In this document: piece by piece, positions 1 through 5,606 of the stretch | Position numbering within the stretch: position 1 is the first letter of the stretch | How the letters are laid out: each line of letters begins with the position of its first letter | DNA from: Atribacterota bacterium | GTDB taxonomy: Bacteria > Atribacterota > Phoenicimicrobiia > Phoenicimicrobiales > Stramentimicrobiaceae | Length of the DNA: 5,606 bases | Assembly (NCBI GenBank): GCA_028696495.1 | Contig: JAQVGY010000056.1 | Location: forward strand, 1 to 5,606 | Direction: 5' to 3' | Program-made: the position numbers and the translations under genes | Notes under the pieces: generated by a model | The model's input: the letters and a program-made list of their open reading frames with translations, nothing else | Databases searched by the model: none | Told to the model about the DNA's origin: nothing

Positions 1-293
1 TGTCCGAATGTTGCCAGCCCTAATAAAAATTCTTCAAAATCATTCATGAAGGGGAACCTTGTTAGGATAGCGATGGTAAGTGCAATAATTATCGATAGAG
101 AACTGGAAATGATTACAATGAGGATATGTTGTTTGGCAATCTCAAATAGACTTACTCTGGCTAAGAAGAAGCTTTTTGGTTTTATGAGAAGGATAAGTAT
201 ATTCTCTATAATATCAAATTTCAAAATACTGATAAGAAAGAGGATAAAAAGTAGGGCTGTAACAATAAAAAATGGCTGTTTTACTTTTTTCAT
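1..293 (-). CDS. yehW: Osmoprotectant ABC transporter permease, YehW/OpuCB-like (partial, N-terminal 97 residues)
   Basis: The gene starts at ATG 293-291 and runs off the left edge, so 97 codons are visible. Its start overlaps the stop of the ATPase gene as ATGA (293-290), and an AGAGGT ribosome binding site lies about 8 bases upstream of the ATG. The translation begins MKKVKQPFFIVTALLFILFL, a basic start followed by a membrane helix at about residues 8-24. A cytoplasmic or amphipathic stretch follows (...PKSFFLARVSLFEIAKQH, about 39-56), then a second strongly hydrophobic helix (about 57-76), then FMNDFEEFLLGLATFG at the edge. The layout 'helix, linker, ISLFEIAKQH-type segment, helix, GLATFG' matches small betaine-type permeases, in which this point usually continues into a QT(I/F)P motif. 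As fourth gene of a binding protein - permease - ATPase - permease operon it corresponds in place to YehW. The EAA loop and C-terminus are outside the window, so integrity cannot be judged. The family call is confident; the exact subfamily is inferred from gene order. Confidence 0.85.
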   Translation of the reverse strand, partial: MKKVKQPFFIVTALLFILFLISILKFDIIENILILLIKPKSFFLARVSLFEIAKQHILIVIISSSLSIIIALTIAILTRFPFMNDFEEFLLGLATFG

Positions 294-1252
294 TTTCTTG
301 TACCTCTAAAAACATTCTTTAATATGTCTTCAAAGGTTATTGAACCGACAATCTCTTCCTGCTCATCTACAACTTCCAAGAAATCGATACCTTTAGATAT
401 CATTAAAGCGAGTGCACTGGAAACGGTATTTTCTTTTTTAACCTGCAAAACCCGGCCTCGAGTATATTCCTTATTCTTAATATTTTTCTGTTCCATTATA
501 TCCTGTACCATGAATCTGGTTAAAAGTTTCAGGGCATATTCGCCTCCCAAAAATTCTTTTACATATTCTTCTCTATGGTCAGTTACAAAATCCCAGGGAC
601 TTCCCAGAGAGGCTAATTCACCCGGTTTCATTACTGCTATATTATCAGCCAGTCTGATAGCCTCTTCCACATCATGTGTCACAAATAGGACAGTTTTTTT
701 GAGCTCTCTTTGAATTTTATAAAACTCTTTTTGCAATCTCTCTCTATTCAGAGGGTCTACCGAACCAAAAGGTTCATCCATGAGTAATATAGGAGGGTCT
801 GCTGCCAGTGCCCTTGCCACACCGACCCTCTGACCCTCACCTCCGGATAGTTCGAAAGGAAACTTATTCTTATAATTTCTGTTTAATCCTACCAGGTCGA
901 GAAGAAAATCAACCCGGTGATCGATATCTTTTTTTGACCATTTGAGAAGTCGTGGAACGATGATAATATTTTCATAGACATTATAATGAGGGAAAAGCCC
1001 TATACTTTGAATAACATAACCTATGCTTCTCCTTAGATTGATAAGATTCATTTCATTTATATTTTTATTATTTATATATATCTCTCCTGAGGTAGGTTCA
1101 ATCAGGTGATTTATAAGTTTTATTACCGTTGATTTTCCGCAACCGGATGGGCCCAGCAGTACCAGGAGGACTCCTTTGGGAATTTGTAAAGTAAAATTCT
1201 TCAAAGCAGTAATATCATGATATTTCTTGGTTACATTCTTAAGCTCTATCAT
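290..1252 (-). CDS. yehX: Osmoprotectant ABC transporter ATPase, YehX/OpuCA-like
   Basis: This 320-residue protein should hydrolyse ATP on the cytoplasmic face to drive import through the two flanking permeases. All nucleotide-binding motifs are visible: Walker A GPSGCGKST (34-42), Q-loop Gln82 in YVIQ, signature LSGGEGQRVG (135-144), Walker B ILLMDEP (155-161), D-loop GSVD (163-166) and switch His193 in FVTHD. The signature differs from the usual LSGGQQQRVG of this family at two positions. After about residue 245 there is a tail with one CBS-like half (about 266-312: VLQVKKENTVSSAL, then FLEVVDEQEEIVGSITFEDIL). OpuCA proteins of Bacillus have two CBS repeats and are longer, so this enzyme resembles the shorter YehX type. 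The start ATG 1252-1250 overlaps the upstream permease stop as ATGA, and the stop overlaps the next permease start in the same way. This indicates translational coupling within one operon. ATPase identity is nearly certain; the osmoprotectant role rests on the neighbours. Confidence 0.95.
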   Translation of the reverse strand: MIELKNVTKKYHDITALKNFTLQIPKGVLLVLLGPSGCGKSTVIKLINHLIEPTSGEIYINNKNINEMNLINLRRSIGYVIQSIGLFPHYNVYENIIIVPRLLKWSKKDIDHRVDFLLDLVGLNRNYKNKFPFELSGGEGQRVGVARALAADPPILLMDEPFGSVDPLNRERLQKEFYKIQRELKKTVLFVTHDVEEAIRLADNIAVMKPGELASLGSPWDFVTDHREEYVKEFLGGEYALKLLTRFMVQDIMEQKNIKNKEYTRGRVLQVKKENTVSSALALMISKGIDFLEVVDEQEEIVGSITFEDILKNVFRGTRK

Positions 1253-2415
1253 TCTGCTAACCCCAAATATCTCTTCTTATAAAAAAAGATAAAGAATGAA
1301 ATTACTGAATCCATAATAAAAGCCATAGCAATCAAAGGGATAACCCCCAGTAATATAAGATCCGGAGCAGCCTGGGCTAAACCCAGAAAGATAATACTGC
1401 CCAGCCCTCCACCCCCGATAAGTCCGGCTAAAATAGTATTGCCAATAGATTGAGTTATCGCTATTCTGATACCTCCCAGAATAATGGGCAGGGACAGGGG
1501 GAGTTGTATCTTCCAGAAAATCTGATTATTCTTCATGCCCAGACCTGCTGCTGTTTCCAGCAGATCCTGGTCAATCATTTTTAGTCCTGCAATGGTGTTA
1601 TGCACTACTGGGAAAAGGGCATATATGACCAGAACAATAAATGCCGGAGCAAATCCCACCCCGCTTATACCGATATCTTTTATAAATTTGTTCTGTTGAC
1701 TGAGAAGTGTAAGAGGCACCATGACTATGCCCAGTAATGATAGAGTAGGGATGGTCTGGCCCAGGTTAATTATAAATAAAATTGGACCTTCTATTTTTCT
1801 CTCTTTATAGATTAGTACGCCGGTGGGAATGCCTAAAATTAAACCTGCTATAACAGAAAATATTGACAGGGAAAAATGGCGTCTAATCTGTCTGAAAAAA
1901 GTGCCACTTCTATTGAAAAATTCTTTCATTATAGACAGGTTATTTAGATGGCCGCTTAGCAGAAAAATAAGAATCATCAGGATGAGTATTGTATAAAAGA
2001 GTCTTCTGTATAATATGCATTTTTTATCACCTTTTAAGCAACCATTCATTACCATTTCCATACCCAAAAAAATGCTCCAGAAGCCTATTCCTAAAGATAT
2101 TCTGCCATTTGGAATTATATTAAAGGTTTCCTTGACTATGGCTGTCCCAAATAGATATAAGACTAATCCCATCATGAGAAGAGAAGCTAAACCAACCATT
2201 AACTTATACTTTTTATGGTTAGTAATGATTAGGACAATAATTGTTATGGAGAGAAATATCAACAAGAAAAAACCATTGCCAAAGAGTTCCCTTGCACCAA
2301 TATTGGTGCCGGTGAGCACTCTATTGGGTCTGTATTCAGCAAAACTCAGCAAAAGAAAAGAAAGAGTAAGAACAAGTGCTCCCAGAATAGAGATTTTTTT
2401 CCCGGAATCAGACAT
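1249..2415 (-). CDS. yehY: Osmoprotectant ABC transporter permease with extended N-terminus, YehY-like
   Basis: This 388-residue integral membrane protein has about ten hydrophobic segments. An N-terminal block of four or five helices (about 10-27, 49-65, 72-92, 107-125 and 139-154) precedes a typical betaine-permease domain (about 180-378). In that domain INLGQTIPTLSLLGI (216-230) is the family hallmark, ETAAGLGMKNNQIFWKIQLPLSLP (287-310) is the EAA loop that docks on the ATPase, and GLIGGGGLGSIIFLGL (331-346) is the conserved glycine-rich segment. Ordinary OpuCB/OpuCD permeases have only about 210-240 residues. The extra N-terminal half and the length near 385 are the mark of YehY. The start ATG has an AGAGGA ribosome binding site 6 bases upstream and lies 10 bases past the binding-protein stop. 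The stop overlaps the ATPase start. No damage is visible. What the added N-terminal helices do is not known to me. Confidence 0.93.
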   Translation of the reverse strand: MSDSGKKISILGALVLTLSFLLLSFAEYRPNRVLTGTNIGARELFGNGFFLLIFLSITIIVLIITNHKKYKLMVGLASLLMMGLVLYLFGTAIVKETFNIIPNGRISLGIGFWSIFLGMEMVMNGCLKGDKKCILYRRLFYTILILMILIFLLSGHLNNLSIMKEFFNRSGTFFRQIRRHFSLSIFSVIAGLILGIPTGVLIYKERKIEGPILFIINLGQTIPTLSLLGIVMVPLTLLSQQNKFIKDIGISGVGFAPAFIVLVIYALFPVVHNTIAGLKMIDQDLLETAAGLGMKNNQIFWKIQLPLSLPIILGGIRIAITQSIGNTILAGLIGGGGLGSIIFLGLAQAAPDLILLGVIPLIAMAFIMDSVISFFIFFYKKRYLGLAE

Positions 2416-2425
2416 CTGAAATCCT

Positions 2426-3367
2426 CTATTTGATTAACAATTCATTTTCCTCAAGATATTCTCGGGCAACCGTTTCTGCTGCCATACCATCATAGGCTAC
2501 TTTTGAATTTAGCTGTCTCAGGTTATCTTCATTCAAGCTTTGAAATAATCTGTTCAAAGGTTTTTCAATTTCCGGGTATTTTTCATATAAAGCTCCTTGC
2601 AGGACAGGTGCAGGCAGATAGACCGGGGGAATGCTTTTAGGATCATTTAGTACCACAAGGTCCATTTTATCTAAGGCACCATCTGTACCATATACCAGTG
2701 ATACATTAACACCATTAGTCTTTTCCACCAGAGCTTTGAGCATTTCTGCCGTATTTCCAGAGGCAAGGACTATAAGCTGCTCTGCACTAAGGTGAAACCC
2801 ATATGCTTCTTCAAATCCTCTCAGGCCTTTAATATTTTCTGCAAAAGAAGCTGAACAGATCAATTTTACTGTTCCTCCTTCGTTGACATATCTGGCAAAA
2901 TCTTCCATGTTTTTGATATTATTGGCTTCAGAAAATTCTCTCCTTACTGCCAGCGCTTCAGTATTGTTTGCATTGGCGGGTTCCAACCAGATGATATTAT
3001 TTTCTTCTTCATCTAATTTTTTGGTTAGCAGGTATCCTTCTCTGGCATCCGACCAGATATCAGTATCCTCAACATCATGGTAATACTGACCGGAACCGGT
3101 ATAATCCAGCACCAAATTGACTTCACCTGCCAGTAATGCTTTTCTTAAGATATCAGGTGTCCCAAATTCAGTCTTATCAATGATTTCATAGCCCTCCTGT
3201 TCCAATAGCATTACCATCATCTTTCCCAGAACGGCACCTTCGCTGTCAATAAAGGTACCGATGGTTACCGGCCCTTTTGTAGCTTCCTCTTTGCCCTGTT
3301 CATTATTACAGGCAATAAAATTTACAGATATAAAAAGTATGACCAGAAAAATAATAAACTTTTTCAT
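2426..3367 (-). CDS. osmF: Osmoprotectant-binding lipoprotein, OsmF/YehZ-like (OpuAC-type)
   Basis: This is a 313-residue extracytoplasmic binding protein that should capture a quaternary-amine solute such as glycine betaine and deliver it to the permeases. A lipoprotein signal is visible: MKK, a hydrophobic core, then NFIAC with Cys20 as the likely lipidated residue. The mature chain starts with a charged linker. It shows GTFIDSEGAVLGKMM (37-51), LVLDYTGSGQYY (85-96), SLVYGTDGALDKMDLVVLNDP (223-243) and VYLPAPVL (249-256), all in the positions expected for OsmF/OpuAC proteins. Tyr89, Tyr95, Tyr96, Tyr226 and Tyr250 are candidates for the aromatic ligand cage. I chose ATG 3367 because AAAGGGGG lies 7 bases upstream and the signal peptide starts there. 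An in-frame ATG at 3445 would add 26 non-signal residues and lies upstream of the predicted -10 box. It is the first gene of the operon; the permease follows after 10 bases. The ligand itself cannot be read from sequence alone. Confidence 0.92.
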   Translation of the reverse strand: MKKFIIFLVILFISVNFIACNNEQGKEEATKGPVTIGTFIDSEGAVLGKMMVMLLEQEGYEIIDKTEFGTPDILRKALLAGEVNLVLDYTGSGQYYHDVEDTDIWSDAREGYLLTKKLDEEENNIIWLEPANANNTEALAVRREFSEANNIKNMEDFARYVNEGGTVKLICSASFAENIKGLRGFEEAYGFHLSAEQLIVLASGNTAEMLKALVEKTNGVNVSLVYGTDGALDKMDLVVLNDPKSIPPVYLPAPVLQGALYEKYPEIEKPLNRLFQSLNEDNLRQLNSKVAYDGMAAETVAREYLEENELLIK

Positions 3368-3397
3368 AATAGAACCCCCTTTTGTTCTTTTAAGATG

Positions 3398-3406
3398 AGT
3401 ATAACA
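3398..3406 (-). promoter_or_regulatory. Predicted extended -10 promoter of the importer operon
   Basis: On the minus strand the sequence TGTTATACT gives a TATACT -10 hexamer (3403-3398) preceded by the TGn extension. The best -35 match at 18-base spacing is poor (CTTTCA, 3427-3422), as is common for extended -10 promoters. Transcription would begin near 3391, leaving a leader of about 24 bases containing the AAAGGGGG ribosome binding site. This is a motif reading only, made before no experimental data. Confidence 0.5.
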
Positions 3407-3483
3407 AAAAAAGTCTGATAATGAAAGTAAGAGGTTTCTATCCAAAGATTTTACAAAAATATAAACAAAAAACTTTTAAAAAG

Positions 3484-3511
3484 ATATTATAGATTATGAA
3501 TGGTATAATAT
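3484..3511. repeat. AT-rich inverted repeat in the divergent promoter region
   Basis: ATATTATA (3484-3491) and its reverse complement TATAATAT (3504-3511) are separated by 12 bases. The right arm overlaps the predicted -10 box of the rightward promoter, and TATAATAT occurs again at 3531-3538. The placement would suit a repressor site, but such matches arise easily in sequence this AT-rich. Confidence 0.25.
3501..3509 (+). promoter_or_regulatory. Predicted extended -10 promoter of the flavoprotein gene
   Basis: TGGTATAAT contains a perfect TATAAT (3504-3509) preceded by TGn. No convincing -35 box lies 16-18 bases upstream. A start near 3516 would give a leader of about 74 bases before the flavoprotein gene. 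The leader is AT-rich, contains the short palindromes TAATATTA (3533-3540) and TGATATCA (3548-3555), and shows no clear riboswitch or attenuator fold. Confidence 0.5.
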
Positions 3512-3574
3512 ATAAAACATCTTCACAACATATAATATTAAATTCCTTGATATCATATTAGTTAGTATTTTAGT

Positions 3575-3581
3575 AAGGAGG
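3575..3581 (+). promoter_or_regulatory. Strong ribosome binding site AAGGAGG
   Basis: A near-perfect Shine-Dalgarno sequence sits 8 bases before ATG 3590. It fixes the start of the flavoprotein gene and suggests efficient translation. Confidence 0.85.
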
Positions 3582-3589
3582 ATTTAAAA

Positions 3590-4987
3590 ATGAATAAAGA
3601 ATTTGAGGTTTTTGATGCGATTATTATTGGCTCAGGTCAGGGAGGGACCCCGCTGGCTATTGAACTGGCAAAATCAGGCAAGAAGGTTGCGCTGGTAGAG
3701 CGGTGGCATGTAGGCGGTTCTTGTGTTAATATCGCTTGTACTCCAACTAAAACTATGATTGCATCTGCAAAAGTTGCCCATATAGTTAATAAAGCAAAAG
3801 AATTTGGAATTAATTCTATATTGGAATCCATAGATTTTTCAAGAATAGTACAACGCAAAAAAGAGGTAGTAGAGAGTTTCAGAGAGGGGCTTCAAAAACA
3901 ATTATTATCAACACAGGGACTTACCCTCATTGAGGGTGAAGCACGATTTATCGGTAAAAAACTTCTAAAGGTAAGCATGAATACCGGGGGTCAATTACCT
4001 GTTCAGGCAGACTTAATTATAATTAATAGCGGTGCCAGTCCCTCCAGGCCTCCCATTGATGGTCTGGAAACATCAACCTATTTCAATTCAACATCAATAA
4101 TGGAAAGCGATGAGTTGCCCCGACACCTGCTGATAATAGGAGGAGGATACATTGGTCTGGAATTTGGCCAGATGTTTAGAAGACTGGGCAGCAAGGTAAC
4201 TATCATACAATTAGATAAACAGCTTCTTCCCAATGAAGATGAAGATATAGCCGAAGAAGTAGCCAAAATTCTAAGGGAGGAAGGAATTGAGATATTGTGT
4301 AATGCCAGAACGATTAAAGTTGAGGCACCTGGAGAGAAAAGGATTGTTTTAACAGTGGTAAAAGATGAGAAAGAACAGACTGTTGAAGGAAGTCATCTGC
4401 TGGTTGCTACGGGAAGGGTTCCCAACAGTGCTAATTTAAATCTTGAATCTACCGGCATTAAAACAGACAAACATGGCTTTATCCCGGTCAATGAATATTT
4501 AGAGACAGAGGTTCCCGGTATCTATGCGATAGGAGATGTAAACGGAGAGCCGCAATTTACCCATATCTCTTATGATGACTACAGGATTTTAAGCAAAAAT
4601 ATTTTGCAAAATGGTAATGACAGTACTTCGGGAAGACAACTACCCTATACTGTTTTTATTGACCCACAGCTGGGGCGCATAGGTCTGACAGAGAAAGCGG
4701 CTAAAGAGGGCGGCTATGATTACAAAGTGTTCAAAATGCCTATGAGCTGGGTAGCTCGTGCTATTGAAACAGGAGAAACTGAGGGTATAATGAAAGCAAT
4801 TGTCAATTCCAAAAACAATCAAATTCTCGGTGCGGCGATTTTGGGCCTTGAAGGTGGTGAGATAATGGCTATCTTGCAGGTAGCAATGCTTGCTGGTTTG
4901 TCTTATACCGTTCTCCGTGATGGTATATTTTCACATCCCAGTATTTCTGAAGCTCTAAATATTCTATTTGATACACCGCAAGGTTAA
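3590..4987 (+). CDS. FAD-dependent pyridine nucleotide-disulfide oxidoreductase (mercuric-reductase-like, not true MerA)
   Basis: This 465-residue flavoprotein belongs to the class I disulfide reductases (dihydrolipoamide dehydrogenase, glutathione reductase, MerA, RclA). It binds FAD through GSGQGG (14-19) and has the redox disulfide in GGSCVNIACTPTK (Cys45, Cys50). A second Rossmann motif for NAD(P)H is GGGYIG (184-189), followed by ATGRVPN (273-279) and the FAD-contacting YAIGDVNG (312-319). A dimerization domain runs from about 350 to the end, with the catalytic His449 and Glu454 in HPSISEAL. Gln207 stands where NAD-dependent members often have an acidic residue at the end of strand two, so the cofactor preference is open. 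MerA ends in a cysteine pair and often has an N-terminal metal-binding domain; both are absent here, so mercury reduction is unlikely. No lipoate-complex genes are nearby. The physiological substrate is unknown. A strong AAGGAGG supports the start. The gene is divergent from the importer operon and 82 bases upstream of the next gene. Confidence 0.93.
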   Translation: MNKEFEVFDAIIIGSGQGGTPLAIELAKSGKKVALVERWHVGGSCVNIACTPTKTMIASAKVAHIVNKAKEFGINSILESIDFSRIVQRKKEVVESFREGLQKQLLSTQGLTLIEGEARFIGKKLLKVSMNTGGQLPVQADLIIINSGASPSRPPIDGLETSTYFNSTSIMESDELPRHLLIIGGGYIGLEFGQMFRRLGSKVTIIQLDKQLLPNEDEDIAEEVAKILREEGIEILCNARTIKVEAPGEKRIVLTVVKDEKEQTVEGSHLLVATGRVPNSANLNLESTGIKTDKHGFIPVNEYLETEVPGIYAIGDVNGEPQFTHISYDDYRILSKNILQNGNDSTSGRQLPYTVFIDPQLGRIGLTEKAAKEGGYDYKVFKMPMSWVARAIETGETEGIMKAIVNSKNNQILGAAILGLEGGEIMAILQVAMLAGLSYTVLRDGIFSHPSISEALNILFDTPQG

Positions 4988-5069
4988 AAAGTAAAAAATT
5001 GGTAAAGCAATTATTATTTCATTGTGCTGTTTGAGGAAAAAAATGGTATTTTAATAAGGGGCTGAATAT

Positions 5070-5273
5070 ATGGAAAAAACTGGTTATATTATTTTAATTA
5101 TTGTAGCTATAGTCTGGATAATTGCCGGGATAGCGGGCATGTTCCGGAATGTGTGGATAGGGATTATAGGATTGATAACACTGGTCGGTTTGGGGTTGCT
5201 TTTTATTAAAGCATTGAGTGACAGAATGAAAAGCTCTAAAGATGATCACTATTCTAAAGATGTTGAGAAATAA
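5070..5273 (+). CDS. Small two-helix membrane protein of unknown function
   Basis: This gene encodes 67 residues. A short N-terminus (MEKTG) leads into one hydrophobic helix (about 6-24, YIILIIVAIVWIIAGIAGM). A tight turn with Arg26 and Asn27 follows, then a second, glycine-rich helix (about 29-49, WIGIIGLITLVGLGLLFIKAL). The hydrophilic tail (50-67) is rich in Lys and Asp and ends DDHYSKDVEK. This predicts a hairpin with both ends on the same side of the membrane. AAGGGG (5056-5061) lies 8 bases before the ATG, which makes translation credible despite the size. The next gene, a YbjQ-family protein, begins 16 bases after the stop, so they are probably co-transcribed and possibly functionally linked. 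The charged tail could be the contact for that soluble partner, but this is inference. I do not recognise a characterised family. Confidence 0.8.
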   Translation: MEKTGYIILIIVAIVWIIAGIAGMFRNVWIGIIGLITLVGLGLLFIKALSDRMKSSKDDHYSKDVEK

Positions 5274-5289
5274 GGGGGCAAAAATATAG

Positions 5290-5606
5290 ATGTTATTAAC
5301 TACTCAGAATCAATTTTCCGAATATGAAATTACTCAGACTTTAGGATTGGTAAAAGGTAATACAGTTCGTGCACGTCATGTGGGCAAAGATATGATGGCT
5401 GTTTTTCGTAATATAGTAGGGGGAGAAGTTGATGAATATACCAAGCTACTTTCGGAATCTCGAGAACAGGCCATTGATCGCATGATAGTAAATGCTAAAA
5501 TGTTGGGAGCAGATGGTATTGTCGGTATTCGGTTTACCACTTCGTCTATTATGCAGGCAGCATCAGAGATTTTAGCTTATGGTACCGCAGTGAAATTAAA
5601 GAAAAA
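5290..5606 (+). CDS. YbjQ/UPF0145 (DUF74) family protein, partial at the right edge
   Basis: The reading frame is open from ATG 5290 to the window end, giving 105 codons and no stop. YbjQ proteins are about 105-110 residues, so only a few residues are probably missing. Family features are GLVKGNTVRARHVGKDMMA (19-37), RNIVGGEVDEY (40-50, compare IRDIVGG in YbjQ), an amphipathic helix with conserved REQAI (58-62), KMLGADGIVGIRF (70-82) and YGTAVKLK (97-104). Known members form compact homopentamers in the cytoplasm. Some databases call them heavy-metal-binding, but this chain has no cysteine and one histidine (His30), so metal binding has little support here. A ribosome binding site AAGGGGG (5272-5278) overlaps the stop of the small membrane gene and lies 11 bases from the ATG. 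The likely role is with that membrane protein; no biochemical activity can be assigned. Confidence 0.88.
   Translation, partial: MLLTTQNQFSEYEITQTLGLVKGNTVRARHVGKDMMAVFRNIVGGEVDEYTKLLSESREQAIDRMIVNAKMLGADGIVGIRFTTSSIMQAASEILAYGTAVKLKK

Noticed and set aside
46..309. Open frame of 87 codons on the plus strand
   Set aside because: It lies antisense to the second permease gene, has no ribosome binding site, and its translation resembles no known protein; the minus-strand frame has clear permease features and the ATGA overlap.
324..713. Open frame of 129 codons on the plus strand
   Set aside because: It is antisense to the ATPase gene, whose motifs are complete. The Ser- and Thr-rich translation is typical of a shadow frame.
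2015..2419. Open frame of 134 codons on the plus strand
   Set aside because: It is opposite the N-terminal helices of the long permease and has no ribosome binding site. Its composition reflects the complementary strand of hydrophobic codons.
2883..3083. Open frame of 66 codons on the plus strand
   Set aside because: It is antisense to the binding-protein gene, with no start signals.
3368..3445. Upstream ATG at 3445 as the start of the binding protein
   Set aside because: The added 26 residues would bury the lipoprotein signal, and this start lies upstream of the predicted -10 box. ATG 3367 has the good ribosome binding site.
3637..3858. Minus-strand open frames inside the flavoprotein gene (also 4078-4266 and 4640-4822)
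   Set aside because: All three are opposite a well-supported coding frame with intact motifs, and none has a ribosome binding site or a recognisable product.
3590..4987. True mercury-resistance gene merA
   Set aside because: There is no C-terminal cysteine pair, no metal-binding N-terminal domain, and no merR, merT or merP gene nearby.
4997..5012. Inverted repeat AATTG/CAATT after the flavoprotein gene as a terminator
   Set aside because: The stem is only 5 AT-rich base pairs and is not followed by an uninterrupted T run, so it would be too weak. Read-through into the next two genes is possible.
5022..5055. A separate promoter before the small membrane gene (TTGTGC with TGGTATTTT)
   Set aside because: The 19-base spacing and poor -10 are weak, and transcription would begin at or inside the ribosome binding site.

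Overview
The window is AT-rich, with strong purine-rich ribosome binding sites (AAGGAGG, AAGGGG, AGAGGA) and tightly packed genes. This suggests a low-GC bacterium of the Firmicutes type, for example Halanaerobiales or Clostridia, or a group such as Atribacterota. That placement is an inference from composition and gene content; there is no rRNA or marker gene to settle it. I see no mobile element, CRISPR array, tRNA or rRNA.

The left 60 percent (minus strand, about 3403 down to 1 and beyond) is an ABC importer operon for a betaine-like osmoprotectant. In transcription order it encodes a lipoprotein substrate-binding protein (3367-2426), a long permease with extra N-terminal membrane segments (2415-1249), an ATPase with a short CBS-like C-terminus (1252-290), and a second, shorter permease (293 to beyond base 1, cut by the window edge). 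Order and sizes match the Enterobacteriaceae yehZYXW (osmF/osmU) operon rather than the Bacillus opuC operon. The last three genes are joined by ATGA stop/start overlaps, so the subunits are very probably made from one message. The ATPase dimer would drive the two permeases, and the lipoprotein would hand over the ligand outside the membrane.

A divergent intergenic region (3368-3589) separates this operon from genes on the plus strand. It holds a good extended -10 element facing each way and a small AT-rich inverted repeat between them.

The right part (plus strand) begins with a complete flavoprotein disulfide reductase (3590-4987). It is of the type often annotated as mercuric reductase or dihydrolipoamide dehydrogenase, but it lacks the mercury-specific cysteines. 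After 82 bases come a 67-residue two-helix membrane protein (5070-5273) and, 16 bases later, a YbjQ/UPF0145-family protein (5290 to the window end) that is nearly complete. The last two look translationally coupled in position and may act as a pair. Their function is unknown.

I found no clear undescribed system. The items most worth a second look are the small membrane protein paired with YbjQ, the orphan disulfide reductase next to an osmoprotectant importer, and the variant ATPase.
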